Assembly (NCBI GenBank): GCA_002104935.1
Contig: MCGT01000023.1
Span: 62,001-126,000, forward strand
Source of the DNA: Hesseltinella vesiculosa
Taxonomy: Eukaryota > Mucoromycota > Mucoromycetes > Mucorales > Cunninghamellaceae
DNA length: 64,000 bases
Direction: 5' to 3'
Shown: positions 46,585-57,060 of the stretch, one piece after another
Layout of the letters: every line of letters starts with the position of its first letter
How positions within the stretch are numbered: position 1 is the stretch's first letter
Translations under genes and position numbers: made by a program
Notes under the pieces: model-generated
Database searches by the model: none
Told to the model about the DNA's origin: nothing
The model's input: only the letters and a program-made list of their open reading frames with translations

Positions 46585-47130
46585 TCAGTTAGCTAAATTT
46601 AACCTATCCATATTATCTATTACTTCATTTACGATCTGGCTTGATTCTGAATCTTGATTTGCAGATAATTTAATTTTTTTCAACTTGACCTCCAATTGCT
46701 CAATCGTGATCCCTTTGCCCCATGTTTTTTGAAAACCATTACAATCAGAAGGCTGAGGGTACAACACTTCACCTGTCAAAGCAGAAAAGGTGGTAGTCTT
46801 GCATGTGATCACTGGCAGAGTAGGCTTGGTGGACGTTGAGGAAGAGATGCTGGGTTCAATCAGTTTTTTCACCCACCGCTGCCCAGTGCGTGGATGAACG
46901 CTATGCTCTCTAGATATCTTTGCAATTGAGCATGTAGGCCGATGTAGGAGGTCGTTTAAAAACGAATATCTGTCCAACTGCGAGTGCTTCGTGTACTTGC
47001 GTTTCGTTCCTTTTTTTTTCTTTGTAGAAACAGGCTCGTATGATGGAGAAGGTTCAATAAAAAAATTGAATTCAGTCATTTCAGTCACTGACCTGTACGC
47101 AACTGCTTGTACAATAGCAGTGCCGTTCAT
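46585..47130 (-). CDS. Transposon accessory protein with transposase-like HTH, 181 aa
   Basis: An intact frame runs from ATG 47130 to the stop at 46585. A Lys/Arg-rich segment (KKKKGTKRKYTKHSQ) precedes a helix-turn-helix region (about residues 44-91). This has the pattern S-R-E, five residues, R-T-G-Q, two residues, V, two basic residues. The same pattern occurs in the N-terminal DNA-binding domain of the element's transposase. The C-terminal part has a Lys-rich amphipathic stretch (EQLEVKLKKIKL) suited to dimerisation. No DDE triad. The shared motif argues that it binds related DNA sites, as repressor, competitor or helper; the choice is not decidable from sequence. Confidence 0.75.
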   Translation of the reverse strand: MNGTAIVQAVAYRSVTEMTEFNFFIEPSPSYEPVSTKKKKGTKRKYTKHSQLDRYSFLNDLLHRPTCSIAKISREHSVHPRTGQRWVKKLIEPSISSSTSTKPTLPVITCKTTTFSALTGEVLYPQPSDCNGFQKTWGKGITIEQLEVKLKKIKLSANQDSESSQIVNEVIDNMDRLNLAN

Positions 47131-47227
47131 TTATACTGTATAATCAGCGGTTCCAAATTTGGGCCCAGCGCTGTCGCACAATATTCTCCAATATCCAAAA
47201 CTCTGGCGGTGCTCCAAAATTTGGCGT

Positions 47228-48310
47228 AATGTCTCTCTCCAACCTGTCCAAAATCCAGCTGCTCCAGTGTGCTCCCAATTCAAAAACGGCAAATTTTGGC
47301 GTAATGTCGCCACAATGTCACACATCGTCATCCAATATCCAACAGTTCCAGTGCTCTGCAACCTGTCCAAAATCCAACAGCTCCAGTGCTCTCCAACCTG
47401 TCCAAAATCCAGCTGCTCCAGTGCTCTCCAACCTGTCCAATGTCCAACAGCTCCAGTGCTCTCCAACCTATCCAAAATCCAACAGCTCCAGTGCTCTCCA
47501 ACCTGTCCAAAATCCAGCTGCTCCAGTGCTCTCCAACCTGTCCAAAATCCAGCTGCTCCAGTGCTCTCCAACCTATCCAAAATCCAGCTGCTCCAATGTG
47601 CTCCCAATTCAAAAACGGCAAATTTTGGCGTAATGTCGCCACAATGTCACACATCGTCATCCAATATCCAACAGTTCCAGTGCTCTCCAACCTGTCCAAA
47701 ATCCAACAGCTCCAGTGCTCTCCAACCTGTCCAAAATCCAGCTGCTCCAGTGCTCTCCAACCTGTCCAATGTCCAACAGCTCCAGTGCTCTCCAACCTAT
47801 CCAAAATCCAACAGCTCCAGTGCTCTCCAACCTGTCCAAAATCCAGCTGCTCCAGTGCTCTCCAACCTGTCCAATGTCCAACAGCTCCAGTGCTCTCCAA
47901 CCTATCCAAAATCCAGCTGCTCCAATGTGCTCCCAATTCAAAAACGGCAAATTTTGGCGTAATGTCGCCACAATGTCACACATCGTCATCCAATATCCAA
48001 CAGTTCCAGTGCTCTCCAACCTGTCCAAAATCCAACAGCTCCAGTGCTCTCCAACCTGTCCAAAATCCAACAGCTCCAGTGCTCTCCAACCTGTCCAAAA
48101 TCCAAGCTGCTCCAGTGCTCTCCAACCTGTCCAATGATCCAACAGCTCCAGTGCTCTCCAACCTGTCCAAAATCCAGCTGCTCCAGTGCTCTCCAACCTG
48201 TCCAAAATCCAACAGCTCCAGTGCTCTCCAACCTGTCCAAAATCCAGCTGCTCCAGTGCTCTCCAACCTGTCCAAAATCCAGCTGCTCCAGTGCTCTCCA
48301 ACCTTTCCAA
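47228..48310. repeat. 35-bp minisatellite with 329-bp higher-order period
   Basis: Tandem units of 35 bp (core TCCAACCTGTCCAAAATCC plus GCTGCTCCAGTGCTC) fill the region. Because 35 is not a multiple of three, all three frames on both strands stay open and give 35-residue super-repeats; these frames are not genes. A divergent block containing GCTCCCAATTCAAAAACGGC and CACATCGTCATCCAATATCC recurs at 47271, 47600 and 47929, spacing 329 bp. Unit variants alternate (CAGCTGCTCC versus CAACAGCTCC). Two partial units with CCTTTCC and linker AGTTAATAAAAACCG end the array near 48390. Confidence 0.95.
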
Positions 48311-48435
48311 ATAAAGTTAATAAAAACCGACCTTTCCAAATCCAGCTGCTCCAGTGCTCTCCAACCTTTCCAAAAAAGTTAATAAAAACCGCCATTCCAT
48401 CCTTTCTCTTTTTTTTTTTCACACAACTTTATGCA

Positions 48436-49934
48436 ATGTCAAATCCATGGATCCATAGGCGAGACGCTGCTTCCGTTATTACATCTGATGATGACGACTC
48501 TGTGGATATAATAAGTGAATGCTCCCTCATGCAAAAGTCTTTTGATGCTTTTGAAGATGAGAACGTGTGGCAACCTCAAGACCCACTCCGTACTGAAGAC
48601 AAAAGTTTGGCTGAAAGCGTCTTGGTCGAATGGAGAAGATCTGGTACCAATGGCACTGCTAGCTTGATCACTATGGAGGAATACGAGAGCTTATATACCA
48701 ATATTACTGATATGAATTGGGAAAATGACGATAAGGGATCGGCAGAACTCAATGAACCTCTGGTATCCAAGCCATTGACCGAAAAAAGAGGCCCTTACCG
48801 TGTGTATAAACCTGAGCAAATAGAGTTGCTACTTCACAAGGTTATCAATGAAGGTACTGGTACCAATCATCATGATGTATTTACTTTTGACTCATAATTG
48901 AAATCTTATATTACTCGATAGGTAAAACTGCCGCTACTGCTTCACGAGAGGTTGGCATAAACACCCGAACTGGTCAGGGATATGTCAGAAGATACAGAGA
49001 AGACCCTGAGCAGCGGGTTCCTTTGCCAGCTGCCTCCCGAGGTGGTGGTAACAGAAAATTATTTGAGGAGCATACTCAGCTCCTTCTCAAAATTTTTGAA
49101 GATGATCCTGGATCTACATTGGTTGAAGCAAGAGAGACACTCATGAAAGAATTCGAAGGTTTTACAATTTCGCTTTCTGGATTGCATAAACATGTGACAC
49201 AGCATTGCATGTTAACACTCAAGAAGTTGGATAAGCTCACTGCTGCAAGAAACGAGGACAGGACTCTTGAAATGAGGAAGGAGATCGTCTCACATTGGTA
49301 CACTCTTTCGGATTTCAACTACTTCAACACCTGCGTATTCCTCGACGAAGCTGGGTTTAATATGCATCTGCGACGTGGATTCGGTTGGTCAGTAAAAGGA
49401 AAGCCTGCGAAGGCTGTGGTCCCTACTCAAAAGGGTGTCAATGTAACTATCCTGGGTGCAATTTGTGAAGCGGGCATTGTCAACTTATCTCTACGCAAGC
49501 CAACTGTCAGTGTTGCTACAAAGAAGGACAAGACCAAAGGGAAAGTCAAAGCTGGCACTAGGACCGAAGACTATCTAGTCTTTATCAACGATGTCATGGA
49601 CGCGTTGGACTTGAAAGGCACCGGCTTCAAAGGGCGTTACTTGGTAATGGACAATGCTTCAATTCACAAGTCAGGCCGAGTCAAGGAATTAATTGAAGGG
49701 CGTGGCTACAAGGTGATGTTTTTGCCGCCATACTCTCCTTTCCTTAATCCAATTGAGGAGTTTTGGAGCAAAGTCAAAGCTGGTGTTCGCCGGAGCAAGC
49801 TCACAGAGAGTGATAGTTTGGCTCCAAGAATTTTGGATTCAGCACTGAAGGTGACACCACAAGATTGTAATGGTTGGATACGCCACTCTGTAAGCTTTTT
49901 CAAGGCATGTTTGGAAAAGGAAGTCAATATCTGA
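48436..49934 (+). CDS. DDE transposase, Tc1/mariner superfamily (DD34E-type)
   Basis: The enzyme cuts and joins the element's ends. The ATG at 48436 is taken as the start because the frame upstream is minisatellite sequence. The N-terminus is acidic. A helix-turn-helix begins near 48795 (YRVYKPEQIELLLHKV) and crosses an intron (about 48854-48921, donor GTACTG, acceptor CGATAG) into SREVGINTRTGQGYVRRY. The catalytic triad is complete: FLDEAGF (about 49340), VMDNASIH (about 49650) and LNPIEEFW (about 49745). There are 34 residues between the second Asp and the first Glu of the third motif. A second HTH-like part lies between (ISLSGLHKHV). The C-terminus ends at TGA 49932-49934. No frameshift or stop was seen, so it may be active. 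Confidence 0.92.
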
Positions 49935-50250
49935 TCACAAGAAACTCTGTGTGCTGAGTGCTCTGCTTCCGATTTTTTTTTTTTTTTTTTTTGCTTTATT
50001 GGTATGTCCATTTATAAAACCATAATTTGAACAAAGCTATAAATGATGCTGGACTTTTATTTCTATACTGGCACTGAACTAGCAGGATTTGCGACATTAA
50101 CTACAGTACCCATCCTCCTCATACCAAATATATCACAAAGAGGCGTGCTCCTATTATTGGCTTCACTGGTCCTGTTAAGAAAAATATAATATTACAATCT
50201 TGTTTTTTACTTGACTTGCACGCACAAGAAATGGTTTCGCGTGCAATTGA
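49935..50250. other. Transposon 3' internal region
   Basis: This non-coding part of the element lies between the transposase stop and the right inverted repeat. It holds a T run at 49974-49993 and no open gene. Confidence 0.6.
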
Positions 50251-50372
50251 TTTTACTTTCGCGCGCACTTGAAAATAATTTAGCGGTTCGCCCAATTGGT
50301 TTGCCTGCTAAAATAATTCATTCACGGCTCAACGAAAAACCTGATTCCCGCCAAATGATGGCGGAAATCCGG
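50212..50372 (-). repeat. Right terminal inverted repeat with three subterminal direct repeats
   Basis: Inverted match to the left end: core 50251-50372, with four mismatches over 122 bp by eye. Three GCGCGAAAGT-like motifs read on the minus strand start near 50268, 50246 and 50225, spacing 21-22 bp, mirroring the left end. Confidence 0.92.
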
Positions 50373-50573
50373 TATCATTTTTACTGCTCGCGACAAGTTT
50401 TTCAGGCAACTCGTTCCGCACGATGTCATAGCAAACGCGCTTGACAGCTCAGTAAGATGGTGTATAGGCAGAGTTGTATCAACCGTATCCATGCACCGTG
50501 TTACTTTTTATTACAGTTCATTAAACCTAGACGTGGCTTTTTAATGGTCGGCGGTGGATGGTATGACATGGTT

Positions 50574-53023
50574 CTATATGTGAGACACGAGAGACAGGCC
50601 GTAACAAAGGAGAGCTTGTTTACGGGCGGTTTGGATCAGGACGTTCACATGGCATTTTTCTTCAGGGCGTAGAGAGAGACCAATGTTGTTCCAATCATGG
50701 CGAGTCAGCTGGTGCGGTTGCTGACATACTCTTTCAATGTAATGTTTGGTATCTTCGCAGAGATATGTCGGGATGTCATCATAGTTGTAATCGTCCTTGA
50801 TGACACCAAGCAGTTTTTGCACATAGTAAAAAATGGCGAGCCGCAATGGCGACGTGTCCACTTGTCCATCAGCAGCTTGATGGAAAATGCTATTAAAAAA
50901 GAAGACGGTGAGTGTTTCTTAGGAACTTTCTTGATCAGGAGACATACCTCCAATCAGTGATGCTGAGGGCTTCATTGAATTCATCATCCAGGATATCGCC
51001 CATGTCGGGAAGGAAATGGTTGACCAGATCGCAGCCTTGGTCTTCCCAGCAGTATTCCGACAGCATGAATTCTTCGTCATCCGGGTTATCGGGGCTGAAG
51101 CTTGCGTATGGGACACATACTTCGTGGTCGATGAAGCGGTAAAGATCCTCCATGACTTTGTTCACGGTTTCTTGCTCGTTGGTTTCTACTGTTGGACAGC
51201 TCGCTAGTGAAGGAATGAAAAAAAAAATGAAGCTCTATTTTTTTTTCATGGGCAGGCAAAGCTTACTGGTATCATCTTGAGTAGAAGCGGTGGGAGACGT
51301 GGTATACAAATTCAAGCCAGCCAGCTGTTCACGCAGCTGTTCATCCAAGATATCCTTGTTTGTTTTAAGCCGTGAGATCAATTGGGTGGTGCGCTGCAGT
51401 ACGTGTTGGTGTGAAGGAAGGGAAGATGGTTGCCAATCGTCATCCTTGTCCACCAGATGCAAGGCACCCTTGTCTATATCGTCATCGTCGACTTCCTCAT
51501 CGTCATCGGCTTCGGTGTTTGATCGTGAGCTAATGTGGCTGTCGTACCAACCAGTGGCAGCTGAAGCAGCGCGAATGGCCATGTCTTCATGCCGTTTTTG
51601 GTTTTGAAAGTGCATCATCGTGTCGTCCAGTTCATTCTCCACGCCATAGACGGAGCTGCCATCCATGGTATAACCACCATACATGTCCATTTCTGGTCGG
51701 ATACCACAACCTAGTACAAAATTGCACAAGCTCAAAAAGGAAGAGAGGATGACAATGACCTCCACCAATTCGGCCTTATTCCACGATTCAGGTAGCGCCC
51801 CAGTCATAAGGGACTGTAGATCAGACTCTTGCAGTCGCCAGGGCTGCCTAGCGAGTTTCTTGACAAAGGGGCCCAGCCGCTGCAGTTTCCAAGGGCAATG
51901 GTGTAAGCCTTTGAGCCAGGCGGTGTCGCCACCATATTGTAAAAAGTCCAGCTTTAACATTGACACAAGGTATTGACACTGTTGTTCGGCACATGCCTAA
52001 AAAAAAAAAACGAGGTCAGGTGAGACAAAAAGAGGTCAGCTCATCACCAAATAAAACGGAGCCCCATGACTTTTTTGGCGATTCCCATCACTCGAGCTTT
52101 TTTTTTTTTTTTTTCGTTGTTTACCATGATACCAACAAAAGATCGCCAAGAGCGACCGAGGCGACCGTTGGATTGTTTGAGTATACTGTTCATACCCGAT
52201 TGGAAGAGTTCGTAGTAGGTTGGGAAAAAGGCCATGACGCGATACATGTTGGACAAGCGGCCATCTTCAATAAACGAGCGGATCAACATGGTGCGAACAT
52301 ATTCATCGGAGGGCCGGCCGCCAGTGCATTTGCCTCGGGTGGAAAGTCGCTGTTCGTCGTATTCTTTGAAGGAAGTGGAGGAGGAGAACGAGGAGGACTT
52401 GTCGTCGTCGGCGGTATCGTGTGACCAGGGTGAGAGTGATACATGCGATGGTCGTGGATAGGTAATAAAAGTATTGGCAGAGGAGGTCGATTCCAAGGAA
52501 AAGATATCATTCAAAGGAATAAAATAGGAAGGTGATAAATGGCTGGGATGCGGGGTGGGCATGGCGTCGGCTTCCTGGAAGAAAGAGGTGTTAGAAGGGT
52601 TTCGTTGTCGGGTTCAGTGAAGGCCATTACAAGAGTCTGTTTCAAAAAATATTGAAAAGTTTGGCGGACATCAGCAAAAGGACAGGTGTAAGCCAGCCTG
52701 AGCATGGTCAATTGGTAGTATTGCAATTCTTGTTCGTCACGATCTTCTTCCATGCGCATGTAAGACTTGACGACTTGAATGATCTTTTCCAGGGATGTTT
52801 GGCGATCGGCCATGGTATCTACTTGAAGGCCTTTAAATAAGGCGATGCGTAATCGACAAGCCTCTAGGCGCCTTGCTTTGTTATTGCCTAGTTTTGCAGA
52901 AAATGAACATCAAAATAAAAAAGTGGCAATAAGCATAAATGAATACAAATGTAGGAAGAAGGTGCCGGTCAGCAGTGGATTCGGCTTACTTTCTTGTTGT
53001 ATATCATGAGGTGAATGGTCCAT
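50574..53023 (-). CDS. Sestrin family protein
   Basis: Sestrins link leucine, redox and stress signals to TORC1 through GATOR2 in animals. Exon 1 (from ATG 53023) splices to NNKARRLEACRLRIALFKG. An exon near 52560-52810 holds the TSLEKIIQVVKSY helix. The next (52562-52127) has YRVMAFFPTYYELFQ and RSWRSFVGIM, which joins ACAEQQCQYLV (51996 onward): the AhpD-like N-terminal fold. VEVIVILSSFLSLCNFVLGCGIRPE (51800-51700) is the most typical sestrin block. The C-terminal domain has EYCWEDQGCDLVNHFLPD, then DTSPLRLAIFYYVQKLLG (50860-50800), KDDYNYDDI and the end HVNVLIQTARKQALLCYG. An acidic insertion (51440-51520) is lineage-specific. Length and order match animal sestrins. The active-site His equivalent is Leu (see findings). 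Confidence 0.9.
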
Positions 53024-53947
53024 GTTTTTAAATCAAGAAATTGGGCTCAATGTAAAAGAAAAGAAAGCTAAAAAAAAAAAAAAAAGGGAACAAGAAAAGA
53101 GGAACAGAAAAAAAAGTTTGAAAGCAGCGGACTTTTTGATCAGTGGCAAGATTGCCGAAACAAAGAAACGGCTGTAGACGATCGCGTTTGACAAGAAATG
53201 CATGCAAAAAAAGTCACCATTTGTGATGTTGTACGCTGCAAAACAGCACCCATTCAAACAACGTCGATGGGCTACTCGCAAAAACTTCACCAACAGTCTG
53301 TTCAAAAACGGGAAACAAGTGCACGAACACTTGATGCTCATTGGATGCACAAACCTTATCCACTTTGGCCACCAAAAAAAAAAAAAATCCTTGGTGCCAC
53401 CTTCCCTATAAACTTTAAATGAACAACAAAAGAGTCACTCTTTTTGTTCACTAAAAATACTTTTTTTCCAAAGCGTTCTTGCCATTTGGAAGACCTTCCA
53501 AAAAAAAAAAAGTGTTTGGCTGTAGCGAGGTTCTCATTGGCTGATCAATTTCACTTGTTTCTCAATTGCACTTTTTTTTTTTTTCTTTCTCTTTTTTGCA
53601 TCGCTTGTTTTTACTTGAATCCATTCATCTCCCTTGCCTGTTTTCCCCCTATTTATTACGGCCCTCTCGCTTTATTTTCTTTGTGAAGAAAAGCGACGCT
53701 CCATTGTAATATCTCTAGGTTTTTTTTTATTCCACTGCTCTTTTTATTTTTCATCCACGTTGGTTTTCCACTGTTAGCATCTTGTCTCCTTTTCTCATTG
53801 TGGTGTTCCTCTGAAAGTACCCCATTGAAACCCTTTGTATACGAGCACCTTGTTCACCCCCAAGTTTACGTCTCCCCTACACATTTTATCCTCCTTTCTT
53901 TTTTGACTTGTTGTCAACAGCCTCTTTTTTTCCCACTATCTTAACGT
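53024..53947. promoter_or_regulatory. Divergent upstream region of sestrin and PAK kinase genes
   Basis: About 0.9 kb, with A and T runs (53071-53084, 53570-53584). The last 350 bases before the kinase ATG are strongly pyrimidine-rich, resembling a long T/C-rich leader. No gene was seen. Confidence 0.45.
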
Positions 53948-56295
53948 ATGCCAGACCAAGCGAACAAAATGTCCACATCGTCCAGTAGCAAGTCATCCAA
54001 CCTTCATCGATCTTTGTCAGGTCATTTACAACGATTGCAATTACGTAAAGACGATGGCGAAGGTAACAACAATTATAAAGCTGGTGGATGGACTCATAGC
54101 GAATCTCTTTTTCTTAGAAGAATCACGAAAAACTTTACGAAAACCTTCTCACAAGTCATCGCCTCCGTTGCCCGGAAAGATTAGCACTTCCACCAACAAC
54201 AGTGATATCGAAAATGAAACGCCCATCTCACCTTCCCAAAGCAAATCTTCAGGCTCCTTCTTAACCCGCACCCTCTCCACCAAACGTTCACGCACGAACA
54301 GCCGTACCCGGCCATCGCCACCTCCTGGTTCTACCAGCTCGCCCTTAATACGTAGCTCGGAGGAAATCGATACGGAAGATCTCAATCGCAGCAACAGCAA
54401 CAAGAGCGAAGAATCTTCCAACAGCAACGGACGACCCCGAGATCGAAATACCCTGAAGGACGTGTTTGGCAAATTTGTGGGCAGCTTCAATGGTAAGCAC
54501 ATAAGCCAAAAGGGATGACGGACTCATTTTTTATTTTCAGATCTTCTCAACAAGGAACGGGAGTCAGCCAAACAAAACGAAAAGGAGATGGAAATTGGCC
54601 AGCCCTTCAATGCCAAACATGTCACCCATGTTGGCTTTGACCCTGCCACGGGCGAATTTACCGGTCTCCCGCATGAATGGCAAATCTTGCTGCAACAAAG
54701 TGGTATTTCGAAAAAGGAACAATATCAAAATCCTCAAGCCGTCCTCGATGCCATTGGCTTTTACCAAGAAACCCGCGGACACGACGATCAAGTCTATCAC
54801 AAGATGGAACTGGCCTCCACCGCCTATCATTCCCCCACGGCTGACTATGTCGATAATGAATTGTTGACCCCTTCTGATATCCCACCTTTGCCAAAACCTC
54901 GGGAAGATGTGAGTCTCTCCTTACACAAACTCAATGCTGACTCTATTTTTTTTCCAACTAGGCTGTCCCATCCACAAACAAAGGTAAATGAAACGAGAGG
55001 GTCACTGGAGAAACTTACCCTTTCGCTAGCACACCCTCCGAACAATGAACGGTTCTATGCTGAGCTTGGCATCGAGCCTCCTCGAGCATCCCCTACGCAG
55101 CAAGGATCTCCTCAATCGGCGCGCGATTACGACATCAAGCGTAAACTGAGTGCTAAGAAGCGCGAAAAGAAAGAAGAGAAACCTTCGCTAGTGGCCTCGC
55201 CCGGAACTGTCAAGCAGCGCGTTCCCAAGGAAAAGAAAACTGGTATGAAGGATGCCGAGGTCATTGCCAAACTGCAAACCATCTGTACCGAGGCCGATCC
55301 AAGCCGAGTGTACAAGAACATGACCAAGATTGGCCAAGGGTAAGCATGCTCTGGACCAAGAAAGAAACTCACTCTTTTTTTTAGCGCTTCCGGTGGGGTC
55401 TACATAGCTTATACATCCAACAATGATCGTCCTGTGGCCATCAAGCAAATGAACCTAGAACAACAACCAAAGAAGGAATTGATCATCAATGAAATCTTGG
55501 TCATGAAGGAATCCATGCATAAGAACATTGTCAACTTTATCGACTCGTACATTTGGAAAGGTGATCTGTGGGTCATTATGGAATACATGGAAGGTGGCAG
55601 TTTGACAGATGTCGTCACCAACAACATGATGATGGAAGGCCAGATTGCTGCTGTGTGCAAAGAAGTCTTGGAAGGCTTGCAGCATTTGCATACCAAGGGC
55701 GTCATTCACCGTGATATCAAATCGGACAATGTCTTGCTTAGCTTGAATGGTGACATCAAATTGAGCAAGTCAACAACCTGAAGATAATCTACAAGGCCAC
55801 TCATTTTTTTTTTTCTTGCTTTAGCTGATTTTGGGTTTTGTGCTCAGTTGAATGAAATGCAAGCCAAACGCACCACCATGGTGGGCACACCTTACTGGGT
55901 AAGTCATGCGAGCGAACAAGGGTATCGAGATACTCAACGTCATTGAATAGATGGCTCCTGAAGTCGTGACACGAAAGGCTTACGGCTACAAGGTGGACAT
56001 CTGGTCATTGGGTGTGATGGCGATTGAAATGATTGAAGGCGAGCCTCCCTATCTCAACGAAAATCCTTTGCGAGCCCTGTATTTGATTGCAAACAATGGC
56101 ACCCCTCAATTACAAGACCCCGACGCGCTCTCACCTGTCTTCCGAGATTTCCTGGCACGCTGTCTTTCTGTTGAAGTGGACGTACGACCTACTGCCTCCG
56201 AATTGTTGAAACATCCCTTCCTCAAGTGTGCCGATCCTCTTCCGTCTTTAGCCCCATTGATCCGTGCCGCTAGAGAAGCTGCAAGACGTGATTGA
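53948..56295 (+). CDS. PAK/Ste20-family protein kinase with CRIB domain
   Basis: PAK kinases are Cdc42/Rac effectors controlling polarity and MAPK cascades. Exon 1 (53948-54062) starts [15 protein letters not shown]; splicing at 54063/54117 restores the frame to [15 protein letters not shown]. The CRIB motif [20 protein letters not shown] lies at 54595-54655, followed by the LPHEWQILL autoinhibitory segment. A basic Ser-rich linker leads to the kinase domain. Visible are IGQG (55330) joined to [15 protein letters not shown] (Lys, 55440), HRDIKSDN (55710-55735), DFGFCAQ (about 55830), GTPYWMAPEV (55885-55965) and DIWSLGVM. The intron before DFG uses a GC donor at 55765 (TTGA-GCAAGT). The stop is at 56293-56295. 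No PH domain was seen, so Ste20/Pak1-like rather than Cla4-like. Confidence 0.93.
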
Positions 56296-57060
56296 TCCTC
56301 CCTTCTAGCCTACCAAACCGTTACCCCACCTCTCCCGTCATTTTGAACCAATGACACCTATTTTTTATTTTTTTTATTCATTATTTTTTCGCCCCTCCCT
56401 CAATAAACAAACGTAAAGAACCATTTTTTTTTTGATACGTAGCCAAGGAGTTGAATCCTTTGGCACGCCTTTTTTTAATTTTTATAGAGCGGGAAGAGAA
56501 TGGAAGGATCGGGCGAGGATAGGGGAGAGTGATGGCTAGTTGAGAGATCACAAAGAGAAAAGGGATGTGGGGGGGGGGGAGGAAGGGTTAAAATCAAAGG
56601 GTAAGGCGATAAAGGGGTAAAGAGCAACAATGAATTGTGTTGAAATAAAATAAAAAAAAAAAATCGGAAGGCATTCATGCCCAACCCAATCCAAAACATA
56701 TAAAGGATTTCAATGGGAAGGAGATACTAAAAAAAAAGTGCATGAAGTGGAGTAAAACTATTGTACAAGAGGAAAAGGTGAGAGGGAAAAAAAAAAAAAA
56801 AAAAGAAGATAGGAGGAAGAGGGGGTTGGAGAAGAAAAAAAAAGGAGTAAAATGAAGAAGAGAAAATGACTATTTCTACAAACAACTTGGGAGACAAAGA
56901 ACAAAGGTGGGAAATCATCCAACAATGAAATCAAATTGGAGACAAAGGTGACTATACAGCGGGAGGGGGAAGGGGATAAAATAAATAAAAGGGTATGAAG
57001 CAATGAATTTCCAACAAAGTAGGAGTCCCCAATGAAGAGAGCCAAGAGAAAAGAGAGTGG
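56296..57060. other. Convergent intergenic region, purine/A-rich
   Basis: 3' regions of two convergent genes. AATAAA signals lie near 56402; GA-rich and A-run sequence fills 56490-56990. Open frames on the minus strand are low complexity and not supported. Confidence 0.5.

Larger units (their letters stand above)
45624..50372. mobile_element. Complete Tc1/mariner-superfamily DNA transposon, 4,749 bp, with accessory genes
   Basis: The element is bounded by inverted repeats beginning CCGGATTTCC on each side and flanked directly by TA (45622-45623 and 50373-50374), the target duplication of the superfamily. Between the ends lie, in order: an inverted copy of internal repeat sequence (45841-45950), a minus-strand HTH gene (45977-46411), a second minus-strand HTH gene (46585-47130), a 35-bp minisatellite (about 47228-48310), and a plus-strand DDE transposase with one intron (48436-49934). 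Near-identity of the ends and an open transposase suggest recent activity. At nearly 5 kb it is far larger than a usual single-gene Tc1 element (1.3-2.4 kb). Confidence 0.93.

Noticed and set aside
47328..48422. Long minus-strand frames rich in repeated Trp/Gly/Glu units within the array
   Set aside because: They are by-products of a stop-free repeat unit whose length is not a multiple of three; six overlapping such frames cannot all be genes.
47386..48897. 503-codon plus-strand frame through the minisatellite into the transposase
   Set aside because: The first 350 codons are the 35-bp repeat, open in every frame on both strands; only the part from 48436 on is the transposase. A fusion protein is not supported.
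52044..52562. Separate 172-aa gene
   Set aside because: It is an internal exon of the sestrin gene; its C-terminal end beyond the GTAAAC donor is intron read-through.
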